Positions 38,674-47,738 of a stretch of DNA of 64,000 bases are shown here, piece by piece. The notes under the pieces were generated by a model that worked only from the letters and a program-made list of their open reading frames with translations, was not told the DNA's origin and made no database searches. The stretch is taken from the NCBI GenBank assembly GCA_963787135.1, contig CAWBBW010000043.1, forward strand, positions 1 to 64,000, given 5' to 3'. A program made the position numbers and the translations under genes. Every line of letters starts with the position of its first letter. Position 1 is the first letter of the stretch. The stretch comes from Roseiarcus sp963787135 (GTDB lineage: Bacteria; Pseudomonadota; Alphaproteobacteria; Rhizobiales; Beijerinckiaceae).

Positions 38674-38963
38674 CGCGGGGGAAAGGCAGCGCGCACTTTT
38701 GTAGGCGGCGCCATTATTTCAAAGGGATAGGCGCCAAAAAGTGTGTCGCAACTTTCAATACGAAATAACTAGAGACAAAAGTAATTCACACCATAAACAA
38801 CTCAAGCTCGTTTATTTTGCGATAAACACAACCACTCTATCATAGTTTTGGATTTATGCAATAAGAAAATAACCCATGGCGAGTAAATTCATGCGGCTGA
38901 TGCCCGCAGAGCCGAAGGGCCGCCGGTGTTGCCCGGCGGCCCGCTCGAACCCAATGGGGAAGG
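38674..38963. other. AT-rich intergenic stretch of ~290 bp
   Basis: No gene is visible. After the ParA stop, GGCGCC at 38708 and again at 38733 could pair ahead of AAAAAG as a weak terminator. From 38745 to 38875 the DNA is markedly AT-rich for this genome and holds GTTTAT-TTTGCG-ATAAAC at 38810-38827. Its low GC suggests foreign origin or a regulatory, bendable segment. Confidence 0.45.
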
Positions 38964-39218
38964 TCAGGTCGTAGGCTTGATCGACGTGATGTCCATCTTG
39001 TCGCCGGACTTGGTGTAACTCACGGTGACTTTCTCGCCGACTTTGAAGTTGGTGAGATTCACGCTCTTGGGGGCCATGTATGTCGAGCCGTTGTCCAACG
39101 TGATCGTGTCTGCGGTCGCATTCAGGTTCTTGATTGTGCCGCTGGCGTCCGCCGCATAAGCAACTGTCGCCGCGCCCATGAGAGCGGTCGTCAAAGCCGC
39201 GCACGTAAACATTCGCAT
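38964..39218 (-). CDS. DUF1344-family small exported protein
   Basis: An 84 aa protein with a signal peptide (MFTCAALTTALMGAATVAYAA) and a small beta-rich domain: GTIKNLNATADTITLDNGSTY, VNLTNFKVGEKVTVSYT. DUF1344 proteins are periplasmic and of unknown role. ATG 39218 follows GGAGG at ideal spacing. It stands alone. Confidence 0.85.
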   Translation of the reverse strand: MRMFTCAALTTALMGAATVAYAADASGTIKNLNATADTITLDNGSTYMAPKSVNLTNFKVGEKVTVSYTKSGDKMDITSIKPTT

Positions 39219-39584
39219 AGCGCACCTCCATGTTTCCGTCACAGCGCAGTCACGCCACAATTGAGCCGATGGCGTCGCTACGCCTGGGAAAAGTTGAACA
39301 CAGTTTGGCTGACGCTGCGTTGACCAAAGCATTAACTCTTGTTCATGATCTGCGACATCAGCCGACGAAACGGGTCCGCTCGCGAACCCTCCGCAGTGCG
39401 CTTGTCGCTTGATTCATAGAGGCCCGCGGAGGCGCGCGCTAACGCGGCGACCGGATCGCGCACTCTCGAATTCGTCGTCCATTGTTGAGAAACGATAATG
39501 CGCCGGACAAATCCCGGATAGTCGTCAAAGCGCATGGTGTCGGCTTGGATCGCCGAGTGCGGTCGCTCGCAAGTGGAGACACTC
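39219..39584. other. Divergent interval of ~366 bp without a firm gene
   Basis: This stretch separates the DUF1344 gene from degP and must hold both promoters. A minus-strand frame at 39332-39535 (start MRFDDYPGFVRRIIVSQQWT) is open but lacks a ribosome site and any recognisable domain. No strong palindrome was noted. Confidence 0.4.
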
Positions 39585-41070
39585 ATGTCATACTTCAGTT
39601 CGAACGATGCTCGCTTCAGTCGCGGAAAGATCCTCGCTTCTGCTGCGGTGCTTGCGCTGGTCGCGTCGGGCGCGACGGGCGAAATGGCCTGGTCGCAGTC
39701 AGCGCCTCCTCACCCGGCCGCCGCCGCGACGTCCGATTCGCCGGCGCAGTCGATGCCGTCTTTCGCGCCGCTGATCGAGCGGGTGAAGCCGGCTGTGGTG
39801 TCGATCAAAGTCAAGATCTCCAACGCTTCCGCGGACGCGAACGATATGTCCGGTCAGATGGGCAATCTGCCGCCGGAGATCCAGCAATTCCTGAAACGCT
39901 TTGGCGGCCAGAATGGCGCCTTTCCGAATCATCCTTCGGCGCCGATGGTGGGAGAGGGATCCGGCTTTTTCGTTTCGGCCGACGGCTATATCGTCACCAA
40001 CAATCACGTGGTGCAGAACGCGAAGACCGTTACGGTCACAACGGACGCCGGCAAGACCTTGGAAGCCAAGGTGGTCGGGACGGATCCGAAGACGGACCTG
40101 GCGGTCGTGAAGGTCAATGAGGCCGGCGACTATCCGTTCGTGTCCTTCGCCAAAGAGGCGCCCAGGGTGGGCGATTGGGTCGTGGCCATCGGCAATCCCT
40201 TCGGGCTCGGCGGCACTGCGACTGCCGGCATCATTTCGGCCGAAGGGCGCGACATCGGCGACGGCCCCTATGACCGTTTCCTGCAGATCGACGCGCCGAT
40301 CAACAGAGGCAATTCGGGTGGCCCGGCCTTCAACCTGAAAGGCGAAGTCGTCGGCGTGAACACGGCGATCTACTCGCCGTCGGGGGGCAGCGTCGGGGTC
40401 GGCTTCGCGATCCCGGCCCAACACGGTGGACAGCGTCGTCGAGGCGCTTGAACACGGCGGCGTCGTCAAGCGCGGCTATCTGGGCGTCGCGATTCAGCCC
40501 GTGAGCCAGGATATCGCCGACAGCATCGGACTTAAGGCCGCCGCCGGGGCTATCGTCGACCAGGTGACGCCGGGAACCCCGGCTGCGGAGGCTGGGCTGC
40601 AGCCTGGCGATGTGATCACGAAAGTCGGCGGCCAACCGATTAAGGACGCGGCCGATCTGACAGTCCGCATCGGATCGTTCAAGCCCGGCGACAAGGTCGT
40701 GCTGACATTCCTGCGCGACGGCGCCGACAAGACCGCCGACGTTACGCTTGCCGCGTTGAAAAACAATTCGGTCGCGGCGGCGGCGGCGGATCAGAACAAC
40801 TCGGGCGGGCTGCTTGGCGTCGAACTTGCGCCGGCCAAGCAAGGGTCCGGCGTGGTCATCGTCAACGTCGATCCGAACGGCGCGGCCGCCGACAAAGGTC
40901 TCGCCGCAGGGAACGTGATCCTCGAGGTCGCCGGCAAGCGCGTCTCCGATCCCGATCAGGTGAAATCGGACATCGCCGCCTCCAGGCGGGAGGGGAAGAA
41001 AGCGGTTCTGATGCGGGTCCAAACCGCGGACGGCGACCGCTTCGTGGCGATCCCGTTCCCGAACGCTTGA
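39585..41070 (+). pseudogene. DegP/DegQ-type periplasmic serine protease, frameshifted
   Basis: The first frame (39585-40451) has a signal peptide and the complete trypsin domain: His in VTNNHVVQN, Asp in KTDLAVVKV and Ser in NRGNSGGPAFN. The second frame (to 41070) has two PDZ domains, YLGVAIQPVSQDIADSIGL and LLGVELAPAKQGSGVVI. They join if one C of CCC at 40417-40419 is removed, restoring FAIPA-NTVDSVVEAL. As read, the protein would keep the protease but lose both PDZ domains and gain a short new tail. ATG 39585 follows GGAG. Envelope quality-control protease. Confidence 0.85.
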
Positions 41071-41228
41071 GCTTAAGGGTCGGCGCGGCGAAAGGCGAGG
41101 CTCAGGCAAATGCATCGTCCTTCGCCGCGTCACCGGGGTGGGCGGGTTGGAGGGATCCAATCCGCATGTCGCTACCGCGAACGTGTTTCCAGGCGGAGAT
41201 CGGCGGTGCGGCGGCGAGAGGACGTAAG

Positions 41229-41495
41229 ATGGGCAGCAGGAAACAAAGCGCCCAAGAGATCATCGCCAGGCTTCAGGTGGTCGAAACGCTGACGTCCGAG
41301 GGTTTGCCGCTCGCGGACGCTATCCGTTCTGCCGGGATGCTCCAGCTTGAGTACGACCGCTGGCGGCTCGAATACAACGGGCTGGTGCGAGCGCTGGGCC
41401 CGTTGCTGCGCCCGACGCCGAGGCTCTCGAAGAAAAAGGCGCGGCGCGCGGCGCCGGCTCGTCCGGCGAAGGCGCGCCCCTTGAGCGATAGTTGA
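41229..41495 (+). CDS. Small IS3-OrfA-like helix-turn-helix protein
   Basis: An 88 aa protein: SRKQSAQEIIARLQVVETL, TSEGLPLADAIRSAGM and YDRWRLEYNGLVRAL follow the pattern of the first open frame (OrfA) of IS3-family transposases, which is a DNA-binding module. A basic C-terminal tail (SKKKARRAAPARPAKAR) follows. No OrfB is present. It is either a transposon remnant or a captured DNA-binding protein; GAGAGGA precedes the ATG. Confidence 0.6.
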   Translation: MGSRKQSAQEIIARLQVVETLTSEGLPLADAIRSAGMLQLEYDRWRLEYNGLVRALGPLLRPTPRLSKKKARRAAPARPAKARPLSDS

Positions 41496-41568
41496 AGCGA
41501 GGCCCGCGGCAGCGGCCCCGCGAAACCGTCCCTACCCCGCACGTGAGAGCTTTAAGGAGCTCGAGGGA

Positions 41569-41991
41569 TCACCCCACGATCTCGTCGTCGGAAAACCACT
41601 GCGCGATCTCCTGGGCGGCGGTCTCGGGCGCGTCGGAGCCGTGGACGGAGTTCTCGCCCATCGACAAGGCAAAATCCTTGCGGATGGTGCCGGCATCGGC
41701 CTTTGCGGGGTTGGTTGCGCCCATCACGTCGCGATAGCGCTGGATCGCATTCTCGCCCTCGAGCACCTGCACCACGACCGGCGCCGCGGTCATCATCTCG
41801 ACGAGCTCGCCGAAGAACGGGCGTTCGCGATGCACGCCGTAAAAGGCCTCGGCCTGGGCCTTCGTCATGTGCACGCGCTTCTGCGCAACGATGCGAAGGC
41901 CAGCCGCCTCGATTCGCTGGTTGATGGCGCCGGTGAGATTGCGGCGGGTGACGTCGGGCTTGAGGATCGAGAAGGTGCGTTGGACGGCCAT
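41569..41991 (-). CDS. ndk: Nucleoside diphosphate kinase
   Basis: A 140 aa enzyme that balances NTP and dNTP pools. The start MAVQRTFSILKPDVTRRNLT is canonical and the catalytic His lies in ENSVHGSDAPETAAQEI. AFYGVHRERPFFGELVEMM and GATNPAKADAGTIRKDF are conserved. ATG 41991 is fixed by homology to the family start. Confidence 0.97.
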   Translation of the reverse strand: MAVQRTFSILKPDVTRRNLTGAINQRIEAAGLRIVAQKRVHMTKAQAEAFYGVHRERPFFGELVEMMTAAPVVVQVLEGENAIQRYRDVMGATNPAKADAGTIRKDFALSMGENSVHGSDAPETAAQEIAQWFSDDEIVG

Positions 41992-42209
41992 GGCGTCTTT
42001 GTCTTTCGGCGGGTTGTTGCGGAAGTCGGGGCCGCGGCTTATAGCGGGGGCGTCGAAGCCGGGCAAGGCGACGTGGGGCCTGACCGCGCAACCGAAACCC
42101 CCCTTTATGCCGACGCGTCGTGATCCCGAGGGGGCTCCGTCCGACCGACTTGCCGGGCACACCAACCGAATACAAAGCCGCCACACTGAAGGGTCAAAGG
42201 GAGGGTCGA

Positions 42210-43334
42210 GTGACAGGACGCCGGATTTTGCAAAAGAGCCTAGCTGCGATCGCGGCTTGCGCGCTTGTTCTCAGCAGCGCAGCGCAGTCAGCGCTGGCTT
42301 GCACGGGCGTCACGCTCAAGGCTGGCGATGGTTCGATCGTGTTTGGCCGCACGCTCGAATGGGGCTCGTTCGATCTCATGTCGCGGCTGGAAGTGGTTCC
42401 GCGCGGCCATGCCTATTCGACTCATATGCCCGACGGGAAGCCGGGACTGTCATGGCAGGGCAAATATGGCCTCGTCGGAATCGATGCGGTCGGAAAAGAT
42501 ATGATCGTCGAGGGCATGAACGAGAAGGGCCTCGCAGTCGGCCTCTTCTATCACCCTGGCTTCGCGGACTATGAAACCTATGACCCGGCTGAAGCCGCTC
42601 AATCGATGAGTCCGACCGATGTCGGGCAATACCTCTTGACCAACTTCGCGACCGTCGGTGAGGTGCGCGAAGCGATGCCCAAGATCCGCGTCGTCGCTGT
42701 CGTCGAGCCGGCCCTCGGCTTTGCCCCGCCGGTCCATTACATCGTGACGGAGCCAAGCGGAAAGGCGATCGTCATCGAGTTTCTGAACGGGGAGATGAAG
42801 GTGTTCGACGCGCCTCTGGGCGTCATCACCAATGCGCCGAGCTACGACTGGCATGAGACCAATCTGCGCAACTATATCAATCTTTCGCCGGTCGCGCTGC
42901 CGGGCAAGAAGCTCGAGGACCTCAACTTCAAGCCGCTTGGCGGCGGCAGCGGGATGATCGGCCTGCCCGGCGATTTCACCCCGCCGTCCCGATTCGTTCG
43001 CGCGGTCGCGTTCTCAAAGACGGCGCGCCCGACCCCGACCGGCGCCGAGACGATCTACGAGATCTTTCGCATTCTCGATAATTTCAACGTGCCGCTGGGC
43101 GCGTCCGAAGGCACGGGCGACGACAGGACGCAGGGGATGCGCAGTTCGACGATATGGACCAGCGCCTCCGACACCAACGACAAGGTCTTCTACTACCACA
43201 CCCAGCATAACCGCAGGGTGCGCGAGGTCGATCTCAACAAGATCGATTTCGGCGTGCTGAGCGAGATCGTCCACCTGCCGCTCGACAAGGTGAAGGCGCA
43301 GGACATCGAGGACGTGACGCCGCAAGCGCGTTGA
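42210..43334 (+). CDS. Exported choloylglycine hydrolase-family (penicillin V acylase-like) amidase
   Basis: A 374 aa Ntn hydrolase. The signal peptide ends at ...SALA and the next residue is the nucleophilic Cys (CTGVTLKAGDG), which must become the N-terminus. GSIVFGRTLEWG, EGMNEKGLAVGLFYHPG and GVITNAPSYDWHETNLRNY are family motifs. Substrates include acyl-homoserine lactones, penicillin V or bile salts; in a free-living bacterium the first is more plausible. GTG 42210 follows AGGGAGGG. A sulfatase gene follows after 33 bp. Confidence 0.9.
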   Translation: MTGRRILQKSLAAIAACALVLSSAAQSALACTGVTLKAGDGSIVFGRTLEWGSFDLMSRLEVVPRGHAYSTHMPDGKPGLSWQGKYGLVGIDAVGKDMIVEGMNEKGLAVGLFYHPGFADYETYDPAEAAQSMSPTDVGQYLLTNFATVGEVREAMPKIRVVAVVEPALGFAPPVHYIVTEPSGKAIVIEFLNGEMKVFDAPLGVITNAPSYDWHETNLRNYINLSPVALPGKKLEDLNFKPLGGGSGMIGLPGDFTPPSRFVRAVAFSKTARPTPTGAETIYEIFRILDNFNVPLGASEGTGDDRTQGMRSSTIWTSASDTNDKVFYYHTQHNRRVREVDLNKIDFGVLSEIVHLPLDKVKAQDIEDVTPQAR

Positions 43335-43367
43335 TGGCTCGACGATAGAACATCAGGGAGGAAGGCG

Positions 43368-45791
43368 ATGAATTCGAGGCTTCTGACGCTTGCCCTCGCG
43401 TGTGGCGCGCTCTTCGCGGGAGCGTCCGGCGCGTCATTCGCGCAGAGTGACACGCTCGACCGCAGCGTGCTGCCGATCCCCGAGCCGCCGGTCCCGTTCA
43501 GCACAGTGCTCGATGCGCGCGACGCGAAGCCGCCGCCGCGCTTCGAGGTGAAGGCGCCGGAAGGCGCGCCGAACGTGCTCATCGTTCTCATCGACGACAT
43601 GGGCTTCGGCCAGTCGAGCGCCTTCGGCGGTCCGATCCATATGCCCACCGTCGAGGCGCTCGCCAACGACGGCCTGCGCTACAACGAGTTCCACACCACC
43701 GCGCTCTGCTCGCCGACCCGCATCGCGCTCTTGACCGGGCGCAACCACCATATGAACAACATGGGCGCCATTACCGAGGTCGCCACCGCCTTTCCCGGCT
43801 ATACTGGACAGCGGCCGAACGCGATTGCCCCGCTCGCAGAAATGCTGCGCCTCAACGGCTATTCGACCGCCGCCTTCGGCAAGAGCCACGAGACGGCGGC
43901 CTGGGAGACCAGCGTCTCGGGCCCGACGGACCGTTGGCCGACCCGCTCCGGCTTCGACAAGTTCTACGGGTTCCTGGGCGGCGAGACCAACCAGTGGCAT
44001 CCTTCGCTCTACGAGGACATGACGCCGATCGAGCCGCCGCACGATCCGCACTATCACCTGATGACGGACATGACGAACCACGCGATCGACTGGGTTCGCG
44101 CAGAGAAGTCGCTGACCCCCGATAAGCCCTTCTTCATTTACTTCGCGCCCGGCGCCACGCATGCGCCGCATCACGTGCCGAAGGAATGGATCGAGAAGTA
44201 CAAGGGCAAATTCGATCAGGGCTGGGACAAGCTGCGCGAGGAAACGCTCGCTCGGCAGAAGGCGCTTGGCGTCGTGCCCCCGGACACGGCGCTCGCGCCG
44301 AAGCCGGAGGCGATCAAGGACTGGGCGTCGCTCAGCGACGACGAGAAAAGACTGTTTGCGCGTCAGATGGAGGTGTTCGCAGGTTTCGGCGAATACGCCG
44401 ACACCGAAATCGGCAGGCTCATCTCGACGATCGACGAACTCGGCCAGCTCGACAATACCCTCGTCTTCTACATCATCGGCGACAACGGCGCGAGCGCGGA
44501 AGGCGGCATGAACGGCCTCTTCAACGAGAGCACTTATTTCAATGGCGTCACCGAGAACGTCGCCGATATCCTGAAGCATATCGATGAACTTGGCGGCCCC
44601 GACACCTACAACCACTACGCGGCCGGCTGGGCGGTTGCGGGCGATACGCCTTTCACCTGGACCAAGCAGATCGCGTCGAACTACGGCGGCACGCGCAACG
44701 GTCTGGTCGTTCACTGGCCGAAGGGGATCGAGGCGAAAAACGAGGTCCGCTCGCAGTGGCATCACGTGATCGACGTCGCGCCGACCGTGCTCGACGCCGC
44801 GGGCTTGCCCGAGCCGAAGAACGTCGACGGCACGCCGCAGATCCCGATCCAGGGGGTCAGCATGGTCTATTCCTTCGACGACGCGTCGGCTGCAGACCGT
44901 CATGTCACCCAATATTTCGAGATGGGAGGAAACCGCGCCATCTACGACCATGGTTGGCTCGCCGGCGTCATTCACAAGGCGCCCTGGGAAGCCAAGCCGC
45001 GCGCGAAGCTCGCCGACGACGTCTGGGAGCTCTACGACGCGCGCTCCGACTTCAGCCTCGCGCATGACGTCGCGGCGCTGAATCCCGACAAGCTCAGGGC
45101 GATGCAGGATCTCTTCATGCACGAGGCGATCGCCAATCACGTGCTGCCGATCGACGATCGCAGCATCGAACGCTTCGACGCCAAGCTCGCGGGACGGCCT
45201 GATCTGTTGGCGGGCCGGACGTCGCTGACCCTCTATCCGGGCATGAGCGTCAACGAGAACTCCTTCATCAACCTCAAGAACGCCTCGCACACGATTACCG
45301 CGGACCTCGAAATCCCCGCGGGCGGCGGGAGCGGCGTCATCCTGGCGCAAGGCGGCAAGTTCGGCGGCTGGAGCTTCTACCTCAAGGATGGCAAGCCGAT
45401 CTATCAGTACAACTTCCTCGGCCTCGCGCGGTACACGGTCGCCGCCGACAAGCCGCTGCCGCCCGGCAAGGCGACGCTCCAGTACGAGTTTATTTACGAC
45501 GGCGGCGGCCTTGGCAAGGGCGGAACGGGGCGCATTTTCGTCAACGGCGAGAAGGTCGCGGAAGGGCGGATCGACAAGACCCAGTGCTGCCTGATCGCGC
45601 TCGACGAGACCGCCGACGTCGGCAAGAGCAACGGCACGCCGGTCAGTCCGGACTACGAGAACCCGTTCGCCTTCACTGGCGCGATCGACCGCGTGGTCGT
45701 CGACTTGACGCCGGGCGCCGACGCCGCCAGCGACGAAGCGCGCTCGGCGGAGGATGAAGCCAAGGCCAAGCGGGCGACGATTGCGGAGTAG
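43368..45791 (+). CDS. Exported arylsulfatase
   Basis: An 807 aa sulfatase with a signal peptide (LTLALACGALFAGASGASFA). NVLIVLIDDMGFGQ holds metal-binding Asp residues, and TTALCSPTRIALLTGRNHH carries the Cys of C-x-P-x-R that must be oxidised to formylglycine. FGKSHETAAWE and YIIGDNGASAEGG complete the active site. The C-terminal ~180 residues form an extra beta domain. The enzyme that activates the Cys is not in the window. Likely read with the upstream acylase. Confidence 0.95.
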   Translation: MNSRLLTLALACGALFAGASGASFAQSDTLDRSVLPIPEPPVPFSTVLDARDAKPPPRFEVKAPEGAPNVLIVLIDDMGFGQSSAFGGPIHMPTVEALANDGLRYNEFHTTALCSPTRIALLTGRNHHMNNMGAITEVATAFPGYTGQRPNAIAPLAEMLRLNGYSTAAFGKSHETAAWETSVSGPTDRWPTRSGFDKFYGFLGGETNQWHPSLYEDMTPIEPPHDPHYHLMTDMTNHAIDWVRAEKSLTPDKPFFIYFAPGATHAPHHVPKEWIEKYKGKFDQGWDKLREETLARQKALGVVPPDTALAPKPEAIKDWASLSDDEKRLFARQMEVFAGFGEYADTEIGRLISTIDELGQLDNTLVFYIIGDNGASAEGGMNGLFNESTYFNGVTENVADILKHIDELGGPDTYNHYAAGWAVAGDTPFTWTKQIASNYGGTRNGLVVHWPKGIEAKNEVRSQWHHVIDVAPTVLDAAGLPEPKNVDGTPQIPIQGVSMVYSFDDASAADRHVTQYFEMGGNRAIYDHGWLAGVIHKAPWEAKPRAKLADDVWELYDARSDFSLAHDVAALNPDKLRAMQDLFMHEAIANHVLPIDDRSIERFDAKLAGRPDLLAGRTSLTLYPGMSVNENSFINLKNASHTITADLEIPAGGGSGVILAQGGKFGGWSFYLKDGKPIYQYNFLGLARYTVAADKPLPPGKATLQYEFIYDGGGLGKGGTGRIFVNGEKVAEGRIDKTQCCLIALDETADVGKSNGTPVSPDYENPFAFTGAIDRVVVDLTPGADAASDEARSAEDEAKAKRATIAE

Positions 45792-45795
45792 GTTT

Positions 45796-45820
45796 GTCAT
45801 GCCAGCGAAAGCGGGCATGC
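45796..45820. repeat. Short inverted repeat, possible terminator
   Basis: GTCATGCC then AGCGAAAGC then GGGCATGC forms a hairpin right after the sulfatase stop. It has the form of a widespread small intergenic repeat and would separate the sulfatase gene from the small exported protein that follows. Confidence 0.45.
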
Positions 45821-45842
45821 AACAAACATGAAAGGAACCAGG

Positions 45843-46094
45843 ATGTCGAAGCTGACGTTCGCCGCCGCCGCCGTATTCATTTGCTCCATGGCGACGGCCC
45901 TCGCTGAGGAGATCTATCCCGTGGACAATTGGCCGGGCGACATCGACAACATCCCTTGCTCCGCGTGGCAGAAGGCCAGCGACGGAACCTGGGTGCTGAT
46001 TGGCACGATCAAGGTCGGCTCGTCGGAAATAACCAACGTCGGCGTCAAGGGCGACGCCGCGGCCCGCAAGCTCGAAAAGAAATGCGGGAAGTAG
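45843..46094 (+). CDS. Small exported protein, unknown
   Basis: An 83 aa protein with a signal peptide (LTFAAAAVFICSMATALA) and a short mature part (EEIYPVDNWPGDIDNIPCSAW ... AARKLEKKCGK) with two cysteines that could pair. ATG 45843 follows AAAGGA; an ATG at 45828 is in frame. No domain is recognised. It sits 51 bp after the sulfatase gene, so it may share its message. Confidence 0.65.
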   Translation: MSKLTFAAAAVFICSMATALAEEIYPVDNWPGDIDNIPCSAWQKASDGTWVLIGTIKVGSSEITNVGVKGDAAARKLEKKCGK

Positions 46095-46346
46095 GCTAGC
46101 GCTTGTCGCTGCGTGACAGATCGAGCCTACGGGACGCTCATTGACTTTCCGTCGCGCGCCGTCCATATGCCGGATGTCGCTTCGATGCGGCCAAAAGCGC
46201 GCCGGCCGCGTGACGGGCTCCTTGCCCTCCTGCCGCGCACGCGAATGATATTCGCTCTCGACGCCCGGACACGCGGGGCGTTCCCCAAAATATCGAGCTG
46301 CATCTCGCGCATGAGCGCGGTCGCGGCATTATGAAAGACAATCTCC

Positions 46347-47651
46347 TTGGATAATTTTCATGGGTTCGGCCTTGCCGCGCCGCTCAACGCCGCGCTGGCC
46401 GAACTCGGCTATGTGCGTCCCACTCCCATTCAGGCGCAGGCGATCCCGGCGCTGATGAAGGGCCGCGACCTCGTCGGCATCGCCCAGACTGGCACCGGCA
46501 AGACCGCCGCCTTCGCGCTGCCCATCCTCCACAAGCTCGCGGCCGACCGGCGCCCGGCGCCGAAGGGCGGCGCGCGCGTGCTGGTCCTGGCCCCGACGCG
46601 GGAACTTGCGAGCCAGATCGCGCAGAGTTTTCGCGACCTCTCGGGCCCGCTCTCGTTCAAGATCGCGGTCGTGTTCGGCGGCGTGCCCCATGGCGCCCAG
46701 ATCCGGGCTCTGGCCGGCGGCCTCGACGTGCTGGTGGCCACTCCCGGCCGCCTGCTCGACCATCTCGATGCGCGCGTGGCCAACTTAAGCGCAGTCGAGT
46801 TCCTTGTGCTCGACGAGGTCGATCAGATGCTCGATCTCGGCTTCATCAAGCCGATCCGCCGGATCGTGCGCGAGCTGCCGAGGAAGCGGCAGAACCTGTT
46901 CTTCTCGGCGACGATGCCGACCGACATTCGCGCGCTTGCGGGCGAGCTCCTGAACGATCCGGTCGAGGTCGCGGTGACGCCCGCCGCCAAGACCGCCGAT
47001 CGGGTGGAGCACAGCGTCGTCTTCGTCGACACGGCGAAGAAGCGCGACATGCTGGTTGAGCTCTTCGACGACGCGACGATGTCGCGCGTGCTCGTCTTCA
47101 CCCGCACCAAGCGCGGGGCCGACCGCGTCGCCAAGGCGCTGGACGAGGCGGGCGTGGACGCCGCCGCCATTCACGGCAACAAGAGCCAGGGCCAGCGCGA
47201 GCGGGCGCTTGGCGCCTTCAAGGACGGCAGGACGCGCGTTCTGGTCGCCACCGACATCGCCGCGCGCGGCATCGACATCGACAGCGTGACCCATGTCGTC
47301 AATTTCGAACTGCCGGAGGTCGCCGAGGCCTATGTCCACCGCATCGGCCGCACCGCCCGCGCCGGCAATGGCGGCCGGGCGATCTCGTTCTGCGACCACG
47401 AGGAGCGCGATCTCCTGCGCGCGATCGAGCGGCTGACACGCCTCAATCTGCCGAAGGTCGACCGCCGCGGCGCCGCCGGCCCGAAGCCGGCGCCGGTTGT
47501 GCGCAAGGCGGCGGTCAGCGCCCCGGCGCAGCCGGCCCAGCGCCCCCACCATTCGCCGCATCGCGACGCGCGCAGCTTCGGCAAGCCCGCTGCGAGACCC
47601 AATGCGGGCCAGCGTCAGCGCTTCCGCCCGACGCGGCGCGTCGAGCGCTGA
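46347..47651 (+). CDS. DEAD-box ATP-dependent RNA helicase (RhlE-like), DEVD variant
   Basis: A 434 aa helicase. Motifs in order: Q motif YVRPTPIQAQAIP, AQTGTGKTAAF (Walker A), PTRELASQIA, TPGRLLD, LVLDEVDQMLDLGF (motif II reads DEVD, not DEAD), FFSATMP, and YVHRIGRTARAGNGG. A basic, proline-rich tail would bind RNA. An in-frame stop just before TTG 46347 and no later ATG before the Q motif force the TTG start. A 7-codon frame (46331-46354) overlaps that start. Confidence 0.92.
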   Translation: MDNFHGFGLAAPLNAALAELGYVRPTPIQAQAIPALMKGRDLVGIAQTGTGKTAAFALPILHKLAADRRPAPKGGARVLVLAPTRELASQIAQSFRDLSGPLSFKIAVVFGGVPHGAQIRALAGGLDVLVATPGRLLDHLDARVANLSAVEFLVLDEVDQMLDLGFIKPIRRIVRELPRKRQNLFFSATMPTDIRALAGELLNDPVEVAVTPAAKTADRVEHSVVFVDTAKKRDMLVELFDDATMSRVLVFTRTKRGADRVAKALDEAGVDAAAIHGNKSQGQRERALGAFKDGRTRVLVATDIAARGIDIDSVTHVVNFELPEVAEAYVHRIGRTARAGNGGRAISFCDHEERDLLRAIERLTRLNLPKVDRRGAAGPKPAPVVRKAAVSAPAQPAQRPHHSPHRDARSFGKPAARPNAGQRQRFRPTRRVER

Positions 47652-47671
47652 GGCTGCCTCACGCCGGCGCC

Positions 47672-47738
47672 TAGCGGCGCCGACCCCTCATCCGTCGCCT
47701 TCGGCGACACCTTCTCCCGCAAGGGGAGAAGGGACGAT
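47672..47738. repeat. Palindromic repeat at the 3' end of the AcnX small-subunit gene
   Basis: GTCGCC-TTC-GGCGAC at 47694-47708 and CCTTCTCCC-GCAAG-GGGAGAAGG at 47710-47732. The element lies between the convergent helicase and AcnX genes and is translated as the AcnX small-subunit tail. It belongs to the same broad type as the one in uvrA. Confidence 0.65.

Noticed and set aside
39332..39535. Possible 67-aa minus-strand gene before degP
   Set aside because: No ribosome site, no homology, and it would occupy the degP promoter.
43434..46166. 910-codon minus-strand open frame opposite the arylsulfatase
   Set aside because: High-GC third-position bias keeps antisense frames open. The composition (Arg, Val, Asp, Gly rich) is not protein-like and the sulfatase on the other strand is certain.
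46113..46334. Small plus-strand frame before the helicase gene
   Set aside because: No ribosome site, no domain, and equally open frames run on the other strand.
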